From NCBI RefSeq assembly GCF_014843005.1, contig NZ_JACYXM010000003.1:1-64000 (forward strand): 64,000 nt of DNA. Direction: 5' to 3'. Below are positions 53,149 to 60,889 of the stretch, piece after piece. Under the pieces are notes generated by a model. The model worked only from the letters and a program-made list of their open reading frames with translations, did no database searches and was not told the origin of the DNA. Position 1 is the stretch's first letter, and the number at the start of each line of letters is the position of its first letter. Source of the DNA: Rhodanobacter sp. DHG33. Its GTDB lineage: Bacteria; Pseudomonadota; Gammaproteobacteria; Xanthomonadales; Rhodanobacteraceae. The translations under genes and the position numbers were made by a program.

Positions 53149-53421
53149 ATGAAACGATGGATTGTGTTGGTCGCTGGACTGTTGCTCGCCTTCCAGGCGC
53201 TGGCCATGGACTCCATGCGATTCGGCTCCAAGGTCATCACCGTCGGCGACTCGGAAGAGAAGGTGGTCGCCGTGGCCGGCAAGCCCGAAAGCCGGACCGA
53301 GGTGCAGAACGTGTACGGTGCGGTGGTCGCCTATCGGCTCGACTACCTGCAGGACAACAAGACCGTGCAGATCTACATCGCCAACGGTCAAGTGGCCGAC
53401 ATCAAGGAAATCTTCAACTGA
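53149..53421 (+). CDS. DUF2845 periplasmic protein
   Basis: A 90-residue secreted protein: signal peptide MKRWIVLVAGLLLAFQALA, then the DUF2845 core MRFGSKVITVGDSEEKVVAVAGKPESR and YLQDNKTVQIYIANGQVADI. These small beta proteins resemble BamE-type folds with a helix-helix start and three strands. No known function. It lies 55 bases after the hydrolase stop and 43 bases before zapE. Confidence 0.85.
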   Translation: MKRWIVLVAGLLLAFQALAMDSMRFGSKVITVGDSEEKVVAVAGKPESRTEVQNVYGAVVAYRLDYLQDNKTVQIYIANGQVADIKEIFN

Positions 53422-53464
53422 ACGCGTCGCGGCGGCCCGGGCCGTCGACGCCGGTGACCGTTGC

Positions 53465-54583
53465 ATGAGTGAAACCCTCTCCCCCGCACCCAGCGTGCGC
53501 TACCAGGAAGGCGTGGCCGCGCACCGCTGGGAATCCGATCCCACCCAGCTCGCGGTACTGCCCGAGTTCGATCGCCTGCATGCCGCATTGAGCGCCGCCG
53601 CGCCTCGCGACGGCGGCCTGTTCGGGCGCCTGAAATCGCTGCTCGCCAGCGAAGCCGCACCGGCGCCGCAGGGCCTGTACCTGTGGGGCACGGTGGGCCG
53701 CGGCAAGACCTTCCTGATGGACCTGTTCGTGGCCAGCCTGCCGCGCGGCATGGCGCTGCGGCGGCACTTCCACCGTTTCATGGAAGAAGTGCACGGACGC
53801 CTGCGCGAACTGGGCGAGCGCCAGGATCCGCTCGTCGAGGTGGCCGCCGGCCTCGCCGCGCGCTGCCGCGTGCTGTGCCTGGACGAGTTCCTGGTCAACG
53901 ACATCGGCGACGCGATGATCCTCGCGCGCCTGCTGGAATGCCTGACCGCGCGCGGCGTGGCGCTGGTCACCACCTCCAACACCGCGCCGGAGAACCTCTA
54001 CAAGGACGGCCTGCAGCGCGCGCGCTTCCTGCCCGCCATTGCGCTGCTGCAACAGCACTGCCGCGTGGTCGAGATGGCTTCCTCGCGCGACTGGCGCCTG
54101 CGCGCGCTGAGCCAGGCGGCGGTGTACTACACCCCTCCCGGCGCCGAGGCGCAGCGTGCGATGGAGCGCCTGTTCCACGACCATGCCCAGGGCAAGACCG
54201 TCGAAGGCGGCGCGCTTGCGGTGAACGGCCGCGACATCCCGTTGCGCAAACGCGCCGACAACATCCTGTGGTTCGACTTCGCCGCACTGTGCGAAGGTCC
54301 GCGTGCGGTGGCCGACTACATCGCGCTGGCCAAGGCCGGCCCCGCGGTCATCGTCTCCGACGTGCCGCAGTTCAACCTCTACAGCGAGGACGCGGCCAAG
54401 CGCTTCGTGCAGCTGGTGGACGAGTTCTACGATCGCCATGTGAAGCTGATCCTCTCCGCCGCCACGCCGATCACCGAGCTGTACGACGGCGAGCGGCATC
54501 GCGCCGAATTCGGCCGCACCGAATCGCGCCTGATCGAGATGCAGAGCGAGGCCTACCTGGCGCTGCCGCATCGCGTAGACTGA
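53465..54583 (+). CDS. zapE: cell division protein ZapE (AFG1-like ATPase)
   Basis: A 372-residue AFG1-family ATPase. Walker A GTVGRGKTFLMD near residue 75, Walker B CRVLCLDEFLVNDIGDAM, and the C-terminal NLYSEDAAKRFVQLVDEFYDRHVKLILSA block typical of ZapE. It binds FtsZ and destabilises the Z-ring under stress in E. coli. The full length matches E. coli ZapE. The start is the ATG at 53465. Upstream spacing of 43 bases suggests co-transcription with the DUF2845 gene. Confidence 0.92.
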   Translation: MSETLSPAPSVRYQEGVAAHRWESDPTQLAVLPEFDRLHAALSAAAPRDGGLFGRLKSLLASEAAPAPQGLYLWGTVGRGKTFLMDLFVASLPRGMALRRHFHRFMEEVHGRLRELGERQDPLVEVAAGLAARCRVLCLDEFLVNDIGDAMILARLLECLTARGVALVTTSNTAPENLYKDGLQRARFLPAIALLQQHCRVVEMASSRDWRLRALSQAAVYYTPPGAEAQRAMERLFHDHAQGKTVEGGALAVNGRDIPLRKRADNILWFDFAALCEGPRAVADYIALAKAGPAVIVSDVPQFNLYSEDAAKRFVQLVDEFYDRHVKLILSAATPITELYDGERHRAEFGRTESRLIEMQSEAYLALPHRVD

Positions 54584-54620
54584 GCCGTCGGGGCGCGCAC
54601 CACCTTTCGCCGGAGTCCAC

Positions 54621-55007
54621 ATGTCCATCATCCTCGCCTTCGCCGCACTGCTCGGCGCCGCGCCAGCCAGCGCCAACGACGATTTCCAGGCACGCGTACA
54701 CGCCGCGAAGATGGCCGAGGCAGCCGCCACCGGCCCGGATTACCAGAAGGCGCTGTGGGGCAAGATCGAAGCGCTCACCGCCAGCGCCTACAAGGGCTGC
54801 GTCGCCGGCAACAAGCCGGACGACAAGCTTCCGTTCACGCTGGTGCTGGACGTGGATGCACACGGCAAGCCGCAGAACATCGCGGTGCAGCCGGACATCC
54901 CGGTCGCCCACTGCATGGCCGGCTACTACGCCAGCTGGACGCTGCCCACGCCGCCGGCAGCGCCCGCGCCGTATCCGCTGGAAATCGACTTCAGCATCAA
55001 GCCTTAG
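54621..55007 (+). CDS. hypothetical secreted protein
   Basis: A 128-residue protein with a signal peptide (MSIILAFAALLGAAPASA). The mature part has two Cys (YKGCVAGN and AHCMAGYY), likely a disulfide, and a beta-strand pattern (PFTLVLDVDAHGKPQNIAVQP), reminiscent of TonB-C-like or small periplasmic domains. Not recognised further. GGAGTCCAC is upstream of the ATG. Its stop lies three bases from the stop of the convergent membrane gene. Confidence 0.75.
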   Translation: MSIILAFAALLGAAPASANDDFQARVHAAKMAEAAATGPDYQKALWGKIEALTASAYKGCVAGNKPDDKLPFTLVLDVDAHGKPQNIAVQPDIPVAHCMAGYYASWTLPTPPAAPAPYPLEIDFSIKP

Positions 55008-55010
55008 GCC

Positions 55011-55565
55011 TTACCCGGCCGTCGCCGCGCGCGACTGCTGGTAGCGCTTGTGATGCACCAGCAGGCCGGCGAAATAGACGATGTAGTAACCCACCAGCAG
55101 CCCGACCATCAGCAAGGTCAGCGGACTGGCCTGGTAACCCATCGATACGTCCGTGCCGGGCGGCGCGCTGGCGGCCAGCGCCTGGGCCTGCTGCATCTGC
55201 GGGGCCAGCGCCATGAAGCGCCATACCAGCCGCCCCAGCAGCAACGCGGTGAGCACGGCGCCGATCCACGGGTTCGGCACGTAGCAGTCGCCCTTCACCG
55301 GATCGGTCTCGAAGCGCGTCAGGCGCAGGCCGACGAAACCCAGCGCGGCGCCGATCACCGCGCCACCGAGCAGGCCTTCGGCCAGGCGGATGTCGTGCAG
55401 GCCCGTCAGCATCAGCAGGGCGCCGATCACCGCGAAGATCGCGATGCGGGCGATCATCCGCTTGCGCCGGATCGGCTGGCGCCCGAAGTTGCGGCTGATG
55501 CGGCGCCAGATCATCAGCGCGATCAGCGGCACGATGATCACGTAGTTCATCAAGTGGGCTGGCAT
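55011..55565 (-). CDS. membrane protein, CcdC/DUF1453-like
   Basis: A 184-residue protein with about five membrane helices. The start MPAHLMNYVIIVPLIALMIWRRISRNFGRQPIRRKRM resembles CcdC/DUF1453 proteins (short helix, then a basic loop with FGRQPI). The C-terminus is soluble and basic (HHKRYQQSRAATAG). No function is established. The ATG at 55565 gives the membrane start; the open frame goes on to 55649. It stands between convergent and co-directional neighbours. Confidence 0.65.
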   Translation of the reverse strand: MPAHLMNYVIIVPLIALMIWRRISRNFGRQPIRRKRMIARIAIFAVIGALLMLTGLHDIRLAEGLLGGAVIGAALGFVGLRLTRFETDPVKGDCYVPNPWIGAVLTALLLGRLVWRFMALAPQMQQAQALAASAPPGTDVSMGYQASPLTLLMVGLLVGYYIVYFAGLLVHHKRYQQSRAATAG

Positions 55566-55719
55566 GTCTCGGCTCGACCATCGGTAAGGATGTGCGCAGC
55601 CTAACCGAGCCTCGTGCGCTGTGCGATTGGCATGGCGCAGGCATCGCACATGACAGGCGTCAGGCGGTTTGCATGTTCCAGGCGGACCTTGCCCTGTCGC
55701 CGGCTATCGCCTGACGCGA

Positions 55720-57129
55720 TTACAGCGGATAGTCGATCGAGAGCATCAGGCTGTCGTCCCAGTAGCCGCTGCCGCCGTTGTTGTCGGACGCGGCCGAGCT
55801 GCGCGTCAGGTGCAGCTGGAGGCGGCCGTTGTGCGGCAGGCGCCCCTCCAGCGACACGTCCACCGTGTAGATGCCGGCGCCGTTGCCGTCGATGGTCTGC
55901 CGGCCGCCCTCGACCGTCGCCCGCAGCTTCCAGCGCGGATCGAGGCTGTAGACGCCGATCAGGCCCAGCTGGGTGGCGCTGTAGTGGGCCGGGTTGAAAT
56001 AGGTGCCGGTGCTGGGCTGCGTGCTGCGGTAGACGCGGCTGTTCAGCTCCGCACCCAGCGCGCCGGAGGTGTCGGGAATGTCCCACGGGCTGAACACCAC
56101 CCGCAGGCTGCCGCCATCGCGCTGATTGCCGTCGGTGAAATCCTGATGGTAGTAGGTGGGCAACACGTACCACTGCGTGCCCGGACGCAGGCTCGCGCCC
56201 AGGCTGTAGGTATCGATGGCTATCCGCTGCGCAAGCGCGGTGTCGGTGAGGATGGGGGCGCGCGAGGCGTCGGCGGTAAGGCCGAAGCTGTCGCTCGCCC
56301 GCCAGGTCCAGTTGGCGTCGCCTTGCAGGGTCTGCCAACTGCCGCTGCGCGCCAGGCCGAGATCGAGGTTGAGATAGTTGCTGTCGGCGATACGCAACTG
56401 GCCGAGCAGCGCGAGATCGTCCATGCGACGGCTGGATTGGGGATCGTCGATCCAGCTGGATCCGGCCGAGACACCCCAGCGCTGCACGAGTCCATCCCGC
56501 ACGATGGGAGCGGACAGCACCTGCGCGCCCACCTGGTAGGTGCTCAGCTTGTCGCTGTCATGGCTGTAGCCGAAGCTGCCCTGCACTTGCGGCGCCAGCG
56601 CCAGCTGCATGTCATCCGCCAGCAGTGGGTACTGGGTGCCGAGGTAGCCACCGGCCGGCGGCGCCGGGGCTTGCAGGTAGGGCGGCGCCTTGTCCTGCCA
56701 GCCCAGCGACTGCGCGGCGCGCATCAGTTCCAGCGTGGCGCGCGGCTGGCCCGACGCGAACGGTGCCACCAGGGCATAGGCCTGCGCCGGGTAATCCTGC
56801 GCGTTCAGCACCTGGGCCAGGCCGGTATCCGCGGCCTGGCGGGCGCTGTCGTCGACGGCCTGCGCGCGCGCCGTGCGGAAGGCCTTGGCGGCCTCTTCAT
56901 AGTGGCCTAGCCACATGTCGGCCTGACCCAGGCCCAACGCAGCCGCCGCAGTATCCGCACGATTGCCGTCCGGATGCGCCAATGCCGCCGCGAACAGGCT
57001 GCGCGCCCGTTCCGGCTGATTGGCGACCAGCGCGGCTCGTCCCTGGCGGATGGCCGCAGCCATCGAATCGGTCTGCGCATGCGCGACCGTGGCCAGCAGC
57101 AGCAGCAGCGAGGGCGGCCATCTCTTCAC
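55720..57129 (-). CDS. TPR plus outer-membrane barrel protein, polysaccharide export type
   Basis: A 469-residue exported protein. It starts at GTG, overlapping the glycosyltransferase stop by four bases (GTGA). After the signal (MKRWPPSLLLLLATVAHA) come about three TPR-like helical repeats (LVANQPERARSLFAAALAHP and on to 165) and a beta-barrel of 12-16 strands ending SIDYPL. The layout is that of PgaA/BcsC-type secretins but much shorter than PgaA (about 800 residues). With the coupled glycosyltransferase it would move a polysaccharide across the outer membrane. Confidence 0.75.
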   Translation of the reverse strand: MKRWPPSLLLLLATVAHAQTDSMAAAIRQGRAALVANQPERARSLFAAALAHPDGNRADTAAAALGLGQADMWLGHYEEAAKAFRTARAQAVDDSARQAADTGLAQVLNAQDYPAQAYALVAPFASGQPRATLELMRAAQSLGWQDKAPPYLQAPAPPAGGYLGTQYPLLADDMQLALAPQVQGSFGYSHDSDKLSTYQVGAQVLSAPIVRDGLVQRWGVSAGSSWIDDPQSSRRMDDLALLGQLRIADSNYLNLDLGLARSGSWQTLQGDANWTWRASDSFGLTADASRAPILTDTALAQRIAIDTYSLGASLRPGTQWYVLPTYYHQDFTDGNQRDGGSLRVVFSPWDIPDTSGALGAELNSRVYRSTQPSTGTYFNPAHYSATQLGLIGVYSLDPRWKLRATVEGGRQTIDGNGAGIYTVDVSLEGRLPHNGRLQLHLTRSSAASDNNGGSGYWDDSLMLSIDYPL

Positions 57130-58514
57130 TTGGTACCCCAGTGCTTGCGCAGATTGAGCAGTTCCGACACGTAACCCAGCACGCAGCCCGGCTGCAGCAC
57201 CATGCCGTAGAACAACGCGTAGACCACGAAGCCGACGGGATTGCGCCGCACCTTGAGCCCCTGCGACCGGAACATGCGTGACTGGATGGAATACATCAGG
57301 TAATTGACGACGAAGGCCATCGGCAGCACCAGCAGGGTCATCGGACCCGCCAGCCAGTAGTAACCGAACAGCGCCAGGAACACGCCGGGAATGAAGCCCA
57401 GCGTGTAGACCGCGTCCATGTACGGGAACAGCAGGTTCCACCAGATGAACAGGGTGATCATGCGGGCGCGGAACAGCAGGCGCCAATGCAGCTTGAAGGC
57501 CTCGATCAGCCCGCGCGACCAGCGCTGGCGCTGGCGGATGAACTGCCGGAACGTGGTCGGCGCATTGGTGAAGGTGATGGCGTCCTCGCAGTAGCCGACG
57601 CGGTCGCCGCGGTCGAGTATCGACCAGGTGAGCACGATGTCCTCGCCCACGCACTCGGGCCAGCCGCCCACTTCGCCCAGCACGTCGGTGCGGTAGAGCG
57701 AGAAGGCGCCCTGCGCCACCAGGGTGCCCTGGAACAGGCTCTGCAGCCGCTTGATCGCGGCGATGCCGTGGAAGTAGTCCCACTCCTGCATCTTGGTGAC
57801 CATGTTCAGGCGCGAATTGCGCAGCAGCACGCAACCGGCCACGGCAGCGGTGTTCGGCGGATCGCTGAGAAAGCGGCCGACCAGGTTGCGCAGCGCGTTC
57901 CGGTACAGGTAGGAATCGCCATCGAGCGTGATGGTGTACGCGTGGCGCGCCAGCTTGAGGCCTTCGTTCAGCGCGCCGGCCTTGCCGCGGTTGCGTTCGA
58001 GGTCAAGCACCTGCAGCCACGGGTAACTGACGGTGCGCAGCCGTTCCATGGTGCCGTCGGTCGAACCGTCGTTGATCACCAACACCTGCATCGCGCCCGG
58101 ATAATCCTGCTTGTCCAGGCTTTCCAGCGTGGAAAGAATCGAGTCCTGTTCGTTGTAAGCGGCGACCAGGATGGTGATGCCGGGGAAGTTGTCGATCGCT
58201 GCGCGCACCGGGCGCCGGTCCAGCAGCAGACCGGTTACCAGGAAGGCGTTCATGAAACCCGGCAGCACGGCGATGCCGACCACGGTGGGCCAGGCCAGCC
58301 ACGGCCACGTCAGCCTCGACAACTCGTCGATCCAGCGCTGCGCCATCAGCAGCGAGAACAGCATCCAGGCCAGCGCAACGACGAGTGTGATGGTGAATTT
58401 CGCGCGCACCGACAGATAGCGACGACGCTCCTGGCGGCTCTCGCCGTCGATTGCGTTCGTCGGTCCGGCATGGTCCATGCCGATTGACGTCGGTTTGCGT
58501 AGATGCAGGTTCAT
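57126..58514 (-). CDS. PgaC-like processive family-2 glycosyltransferase
   Basis: About 462 residues. Two N-terminal helices (about 40-105), a GT-A domain with the ordered acidic motifs AYNEQD, NDGSTDG, LDGDSYL, ECVGEDIVLTW and the processive QRQRW, then four or so C-terminal helices. The layout is that of PgaC/IcaA poly-N-acetylglucosamine synthases. No PgaB deacetylase or PgaD partner is beside it, only the coupled TPR-barrel gene. The start (ATG 58514, MNLHLRKPTSIG) is uncertain; the frame runs to 58595. The product may be a PNAG-like polymer, by family knowledge. Confidence 0.82.
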   Translation of the reverse strand: MNLHLRKPTSIGMDHAGPTNAIDGESRQERRRYLSVRAKFTITLVVALAWMLFSLLMAQRWIDELSRLTWPWLAWPTVVGIAVLPGFMNAFLVTGLLLDRRPVRAAIDNFPGITILVAAYNEQDSILSTLESLDKQDYPGAMQVLVINDGSTDGTMERLRTVSYPWLQVLDLERNRGKAGALNEGLKLARHAYTITLDGDSYLYRNALRNLVGRFLSDPPNTAAVAGCVLLRNSRLNMVTKMQEWDYFHGIAAIKRLQSLFQGTLVAQGAFSLYRTDVLGEVGGWPECVGEDIVLTWSILDRGDRVGYCEDAITFTNAPTTFRQFIRQRQRWSRGLIEAFKLHWRLLFRARMITLFIWWNLLFPYMDAVYTLGFIPGVFLALFGYYWLAGPMTLLVLPMAFVVNYLMYSIQSRMFRSQGLKVRRNPVGFVVYALFYGMVLQPGCVLGYVSELLNLRKHWGTK

Positions 58515-58936
58515 AGGTTCGTATTTCGATGCTGCGGACAGCCCGCCCCTCTCCGCAGCGTGCACTGCTCCGCGATATGCGGGCATTGGCTGCAAAGGGG
58601 GTCAGGATCGCCTGGCCACGTCCATACCTTAAGGTACAAAACCCGGTATATCCGTGACCAATCAAGCACATGGCGTGCCATCCGTGAATCGGCTGTCGTT
58701 CCACCAGCAGCCCCTGCTCAGCTGACGGCGTCCACCGGCAAGCGGCGCGGCATCCGAGGCGGATTATCGGGTTGGCGACGGACCCAGCCCATAAGAAAAA
58801 TCCGAAAGTCGTCACGGCGATGCGTTATGGCGGCCAACCTCGCCCCAGGACCGCATGGGACAGGTTCTGCCCCGATCGGCGATCCGGCAGCGGCATCTTC
58901 GCCAGAAGCGCAGCGGCGCTTCCGGCGGCAGAACGG
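58515..58936. other. gene-free stretch upstream of the polysaccharide genes
   Basis: About 420 bases between gpmA and the glycosyltransferase. It must carry the promoter of the latter. No riboswitch or tRNA-like fold was recognised. A seven-base stem with a four-base loop (58905-58922) lies 15 bases past the gpmA stop but lacks a T-run. Confidence 0.4.
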
Positions 58937-59680
58937 CTACTTCGCCTTGCCCTGGTTCGCCACCGCGGCCATCTTGGCCGCGATCGCCTCGGCATCGCCC
59001 AGGTAGTAGCGACGCAGCGGCTTCATGTGTTCGTCGAATTCGTAGACCAGCGGCACGCCGTTGGGGATGTTCATCTCCACGATGTCGGCGTCGGAAATGC
59101 CGTCCAGGTACTTCACCAGCGCGCGCAGCGAATTGCCGTGCGCGGCCACCACCACGCGCTGGCCGGCCTTGATCGACGGCGCCAGCACCCCGTGCCAGTA
59201 CGGCAGCACGCGGGCCACGGTGTCCTTCAGGCATTCGGTGTCGGGGATTTCTGCAGGCGTCAGCGCGGCATAGCGCGGGTCGTGCACCGCCTCGTTGGCG
59301 CCGCGCTCCAGCGGCGGCGGCGGAATGTCGTAGCTGCGCCGCCAGATCTTCACCTGGTCGTCGCCGTATTTCGCCGCGGTCTCGGCCTTGTTGAGGCCGG
59401 TGAGCGCGCCGTAGTGGCGTTCGTTGAGGCGCCAGTCGGTGTACACCGGCAGCCACATCTGCTCCATCGCATCGAGCACGCCCCACAGGGTGCGCACCGC
59501 GCGCTTCAGTACCGAGGTGTGCGCCACGTCGAACGCGTAGCCCTCGCGCTTGAGCAGTTCGCCCGCCTCGCGGGCCTCCTGCTCGCCCTGCTCGGTGAGA
59601 TCCACGTCGGCCCAGCCGCTGAAACGGTTGTCGAGGTTCCACTGCGACTGGCCGTGGCGGATCAGGACGAGCTTGTGCAT
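58937..59680 (-). CDS. gpmA: 2,3-bisphosphoglycerate-dependent phosphoglycerate mutase
   Basis: A 247-residue cytosolic glycolytic enzyme exchanging 3- and 2-phosphoglycerate. The phosphohistidine motif [10 protein letters not shown] lies at residues 6-15, with [26 protein letters not shown] and [12 protein letters not shown] later; the C-terminal RRYYLGD segment is typical. Length and all catalytic residues (two His, two Arg, Glu in LNERHY) are normal. A lone gene, divergent from the VNG-repeat protein. Confidence 0.97.
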   Translation of the reverse strand: MHKLVLIRHGQSQWNLDNRFSGWADVDLTEQGEQEAREAGELLKREGYAFDVAHTSVLKRAVRTLWGVLDAMEQMWLPVYTDWRLNERHYGALTGLNKAETAAKYGDDQVKIWRRSYDIPPPPLERGANEAVHDPRYAALTPAEIPDTECLKDTVARVLPYWHGVLAPSIKAGQRVVVAAHGNSLRALVKYLDGISDADIVEMNIPNGVPLVYEFDEHMKPLRRYYLGDAEAIAAKMAAVANQGKAK

Positions 59681-59796
59681 GGCATCGGATTCTCGGCGGG
59701 AAAGGTCGGCATGGTGCCACCATGCCGAAGGTCACGCCAACCATTTGCCGGCCAGCTGCATCCTATGGCTGTCATTCCCACGAACGGAGTCCCGCC

Positions 59797-60459
59797 ATGC
59801 GCCGCGTCCTGCCTCCCCTCATCCTGTTCTCGGTACTGCTCGCACCGCTGGCGGCCACCGCCTCGGACAACGACATCAGCAAGGTCAACGGCGACGTCCG
59901 CGTCGAAGCCGGCCAGCACGCCGGCACCGCCAAGAGCGTCAACGGGGACGTGGACGTGGGCGACCACGCCATGGTCCAGCTGGCCAGCACCGTGAACGGC
60001 TCGGTGTCGCTGGGCACCCAGGCCGAGGCCGGCGAGCTGCACACCGTGAACGGCTCGATCGAGGTCGCCACCGGCGGCAAGGTCGACGGCCGGGTCCAGG
60101 CGGTCAACGGCGACATCAGCCTGGCGCAAGACGCCCAGGTGGGCGGCCATCTCTCCAACGTCAACGGCGGCATCACCCTCCACGCCGCACACGTGGCCGG
60201 CGGCCTCGAGACCGTATCGGGCGACATCACCGTGGGCGCCAACTCGCACGTCGAGGGCGGCATCCTGGTCGACAAGTCGAACAACGGCTGGTTCCACTGG
60301 GGCAACGATCGCAAGCCGGTGATCGTGATCGGCCCGCACGCCGTGGTGACGGGCACGCTCGACTTCCGCCGCGATGTGGTGCTCAAGGTCAGCGACAGCG
60401 CGCAGATCGGCACCGTGCAGGGCGCCACTGCGGAACGCTTCCACGGCGACGCGCCGTAA
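59797..60459 (+). CDS. secreted VNG-repeat protein (beta-solenoid-like)
   Basis: A 220-residue exported protein (signal peptide to AATAS). The mature part has seven repeats of 17-19 residues, each centred on VNG or VSG (Val30, 48, 67, 84, 103, 122 and 140), with the pattern VNG-[DS]-[VI]-x-[VL] then a small Gly/Ala loop. This suggests a right-handed beta-solenoid of the polymer-forming or bactofilin/DUF4097 kind. A Trp-rich loop (NNGWFHWGN) and a final strand pair with HAVVTGTLDF end it. GGAG lies seven bases before the ATG. Role unknown; likely periplasmic or surface. Confidence 0.75.
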   Translation: MRRVLPPLILFSVLLAPLAATASDNDISKVNGDVRVEAGQHAGTAKSVNGDVDVGDHAMVQLASTVNGSVSLGTQAEAGELHTVNGSIEVATGGKVDGRVQAVNGDISLAQDAQVGGHLSNVNGGITLHAAHVAGGLETVSGDITVGANSHVEGGILVDKSNNGWFHWGNDRKPVIVIGPHAVVTGTLDFRRDVVLKVSDSAQIGTVQGATAERFHGDAP

Positions 60460-60612
60460 GGCGCCGACGGGCGCAGTTTTCCTGCGCCATGAACGAAGCG
60501 GTTTGCAGCGCGACCCGCTGCAAACCGCCCTGGCCGATGGCATCGCCATCATGGCGATGCACGTGACCTGATCGCCGCGGCCGCCATCCGGACAGGCCGC
60601 CAGGAGACTGCC

Positions 60613-60834
60613 ATGAAGACCCGAATCCCCGTCGCGGCCATCGTTGCCGCGGCGCTGGCCGGCTGCGCCAGCACTCCCATGGATCGCTCTGCATTGCGCC
60701 AGCACATCCAGCGCAATTGCGGCGTCCAGGCCACCGTATCGCCGGCCTATGCCATCGACAGCACCGGCACCGGCATCGGCACGCGCAACGTCGCCTATGC
60801 CGTCTGCCTGCGCTCGGCGGAGTTGCGGGCCTGA
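60613..60834 (+). CDS. small putative lipoprotein
   Basis: A 73-residue protein starting MKTRIPVAAIVAAALAGCASTPMD: a lipoprotein signal with lipobox AAGC-type (LAGC) and Cys18. The short mature part has two more Cys (NCGVQ and VCLRS) that may form a disulfide. AGGAG is eight bases before the ATG. Unknown family. It ends just before a strong bidirectional hairpin. Confidence 0.75.
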   Translation: MKTRIPVAAIVAAALAGCASTPMDRSALRQHIQRNCGVQATVSPAYAIDSTGTGIGTRNVAYAVCLRSAELRA

Positions 60835-60846
60835 ACCCCGGCGCAT

Positions 60847-60882
60847 CGATACCTCCCCATGGCCGACCATGGGGAGGTATCG
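60847..60882. terminator. bidirectional hairpin between convergent genes
   Basis: CGATACCTCCCCATGG, loop CCGA, and the exact inverted repeat form a 16-bp stem between the lipoprotein stop (60834) and the btuB stop (60890). There is no clear T-run, but place and stability suit a terminator for both. Confidence 0.7.
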
Positions 60883-60889
60883 GGCGTGA

